Assembly (NCBI RefSeq): GCF_011762155.1
Contig: NZ_JAASQL010000007.1
Span: 26,443 to 90,442, forward strand
From: Wenyingzhuangia heitensis
GTDB lineage: Bacteria > Bacteroidota > Bacteroidia > Flavobacteriales > Flavobacteriaceae
Direction of reading: 5' to 3'
Length of the DNA: 64,000 nucleotides
This document shows, piece by piece, positions 63,112-64,000 of this stretch. The notes below the pieces were generated by a model. The model ran no database searches. It worked only from the letters and a program-made list of their open reading frames with translations, and was not told where the DNA came from. The stretch's first letter is position 1. The number at the start of each line of letters is the position of its first letter. Both the position numbers and the translations under genes were made by a program.

Positions 63112-63696
63112 TTAAAAAAATAAAGAAGAGTAAGTGATTAAAATATATAGCGCAACTTCTTTAGACTGTAGGCTAAGTTTAATTTTTTGTATTCCTTTAG
63201 ATATTTGATTTTTTACAGCCTGTATAGTAATCCCAAGTTCTTCGGCTATTTCTTTATTTGATTTATGTTCAAACCTACTTAGTATAAAAATTTGTTGACA
63301 CCTATCAGGAAGTTCGTGTTTAATTATACTTTTAATCAATTCTTCAAGTTCTACATATTCCATTTTCTGAATAGCATTCATAGAAACATCTACCAAGTTA
63401 AGTCGAGTAAGATCCTCTTTGGTTATTTTTTTATTTCTAATATGATTAAAGATCTGGTATTTTACCGACTGAAATAAATAAGCTTTCAAGTTCGTAATAG
63501 CAAGATTGTTTCTTTTGTTCCAAAAATCAATAAATAAATTTTGCACAATATCTTCACAAGTCTCTTTATCGTCTAATACTTTATATGCGTAAAGGAACAT
63601 GTTTTTTGCATAAGTATCATATACTTTTTTAAAAGCAGTATAATCTCCATTGCTAATTTGTTCTAGTAATATAGAGTTTTCCGAATCCTTTTTCAT
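63112..63696 (-). CDS. ECF-type RNA polymerase sigma factor (Bacteroidota family)
   Basis: The 194-residue protein has sigma region 2 (YDTYAKNMFLYAYKVLDDKETCEDIVQNLFIDFW) read here as a pattern of short parts: YDTYAKNMF, CEDIVQNLF and DFWNKR. Region 4 (NKEIAEELGITIQAVKNQISKG) follows. It is the ECF type paired with FecR and SusC. It would direct transcription of susC, susD and the FG-GAP gene. The C-terminal end (VALYILITYSSLFF) is hydrophobic, which is often seen in this group. ATG at 63696. Confidence 0.95.
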   Translation of the reverse strand: MKKDSENSILLEQISNGDYTAFKKVYDTYAKNMFLYAYKVLDDKETCEDIVQNLFIDFWNKRNNLAITNLKAYLFQSVKYQIFNHIRNKKITKEDLTRLNLVDVSMNAIQKMEYVELEELIKSIIKHELPDRCQQIFILSRFEHKSNKEIAEELGITIQAVKNQISKGIQKIKLSLQSKEVALYILITYSSLFF

Positions 63697-64000
63697 TTTT
63701 AGTATTGTAAAATCGGTAATAAATATACTTAAATTATGTGTAATGTTTAGTGTTATCGTTTTTTTGGTGTTTTTTGTTTCTTAAAAACTTGTTTTGTTTG
63801 TGATTCTTTTGTCTTTAAGGTTTTCGGTGTGTCAAATCAATAGATATATAAGGAATCTAGTGTTTATAATAAGGTATTGCAGTTTTTGTCTAAAACAATT
63901 AACTTTTACTCAGTGTGATTATTGTTACAACGTCCTTGTTTTAAATAGTTTAAGTATTTTTCAAGAAATACTTTAAAAAAAGTTAAAAAAAGATTTGGTA
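63697..64000. other. Upstream region of the sigma gene, no gene seen
   Basis: These 304 bp are AT-rich and hold no convincing gene, tRNA or promoter match. The only structure noted is an 8-bp hairpin (AAGTATTT 63952-63959 with AAATACTT 63966-63973). Confidence 0.6.

Noticed and set aside
63794..63976. A 60-residue plus-strand frame before the sigma gene
   Set aside because: It has no recognisable features, no promoter and a composition expected of AT-rich non-coding DNA.
1..64000. tRNA, rRNA, tmRNA or CRISPR array
   Set aside because: No cloverleaf with CCA-type ends, no rRNA stretch and no regularly spaced repeats were seen in any gap.
1..64000. Insertion sequence or prophage
   Set aside because: No transposase, integrase or phage gene is encoded, and no terminal repeat pair flanks a gene.

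Overview
The window looks like chromosome of a marine member of the Flavobacteriaceae (Bacteroidota). The evidence is AT-rich DNA, many lipoproteins with a short hydrophobic signal ending in S-C, promoters of the Bacteroidota type (TAnnTTTG near -7), SusC/SusD with a family ECF sigma/FecR pair, a hybrid two-component sensor, sulfatases and GH16-type enzymes next to ordinary core genes. Genus cannot be fixed from the sequence alone.

Layout. 1-10.6 kb is a uronate and sulfated-glycan block: the 5' part of a hybrid two-component sensor (-), a LacI-type repressor (-), then divergently kduI, kduD and a DUF4861-type lipoprotein (+). These are followed by a DUF1961-type lipoprotein and a sulfatase, both (-). 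A perfect 34-bp palindrome between the repressor and kduI is the obvious operator. 10.8-17.7 kb holds an M16 protease lipoprotein, an SBF-like transporter, and a trio of Ig-like lipoprotein, outer-membrane barrel and GH16 lipoprotein. 17.8-25.3 kb is mostly core: pirin, AraC regulator, tgt, LptF/G permease, glmM, a 2H phosphoesterase and a DEAD-box helicase. 25.5-28.1 kb is a second glycan pair, sulfatase plus a GH16 paralogue. 28.2-53.2 kb is core metabolism and information processing: mqo (frameshifted), exonuclease, CBS/DUF294 protein, NUDIX, menD, S1-like protein, a four-helix KwaA-like membrane protein, U32 peptidase family protein, menB, purU, FAH, cinA, rpmB-rpmG-DUF4295, ftsY, rimO, dnaX, Usp-SulP-miaE-DUF4268 and a YyaL-type thioredoxin protein. 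53.3-63.7 kb is a glycan-uptake locus on the minus strand, in transcription order sigma, FecR, SusC, SusD and an FG-GAP/ASPIC-UnbV lipoprotein, with no enzyme in view.

How the parts fit. Unsaturated uronates released by lyases (not in this window) would be isomerised and reduced by KduI and KduD under LacI control. The sulfatases and GH16 enzymes point to sulfated algal galactans or related polymers. The SusCD locus at the right edge is switched by trans-envelope signalling: the STN domain of SusC touches FecR, which holds the sigma factor.

Most unusual observations. (1) Between rimO and dnaX there is a candidate small RNA with two stem-loops that have different stems but the same 10-nt loop (TTAGGGGTAG), spaced exactly 42 nt, behind a TATATTTG box and ending in an intrinsic terminator. 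(2) dnaX is split by an A10 run into a gamma-length frame and a -1 frame that completes tau. (3) mqo is broken by one extra base. (4) A universal stress protein has no usual start codon and seems to begin at ATT. (5) A protein resembling KwaA of the Kiwa defence system stands alone without KwaB. (6) Several long inverted repeats sit in leaders of glycan-related genes. No tRNA, rRNA, CRISPR array or insertion sequence was seen.
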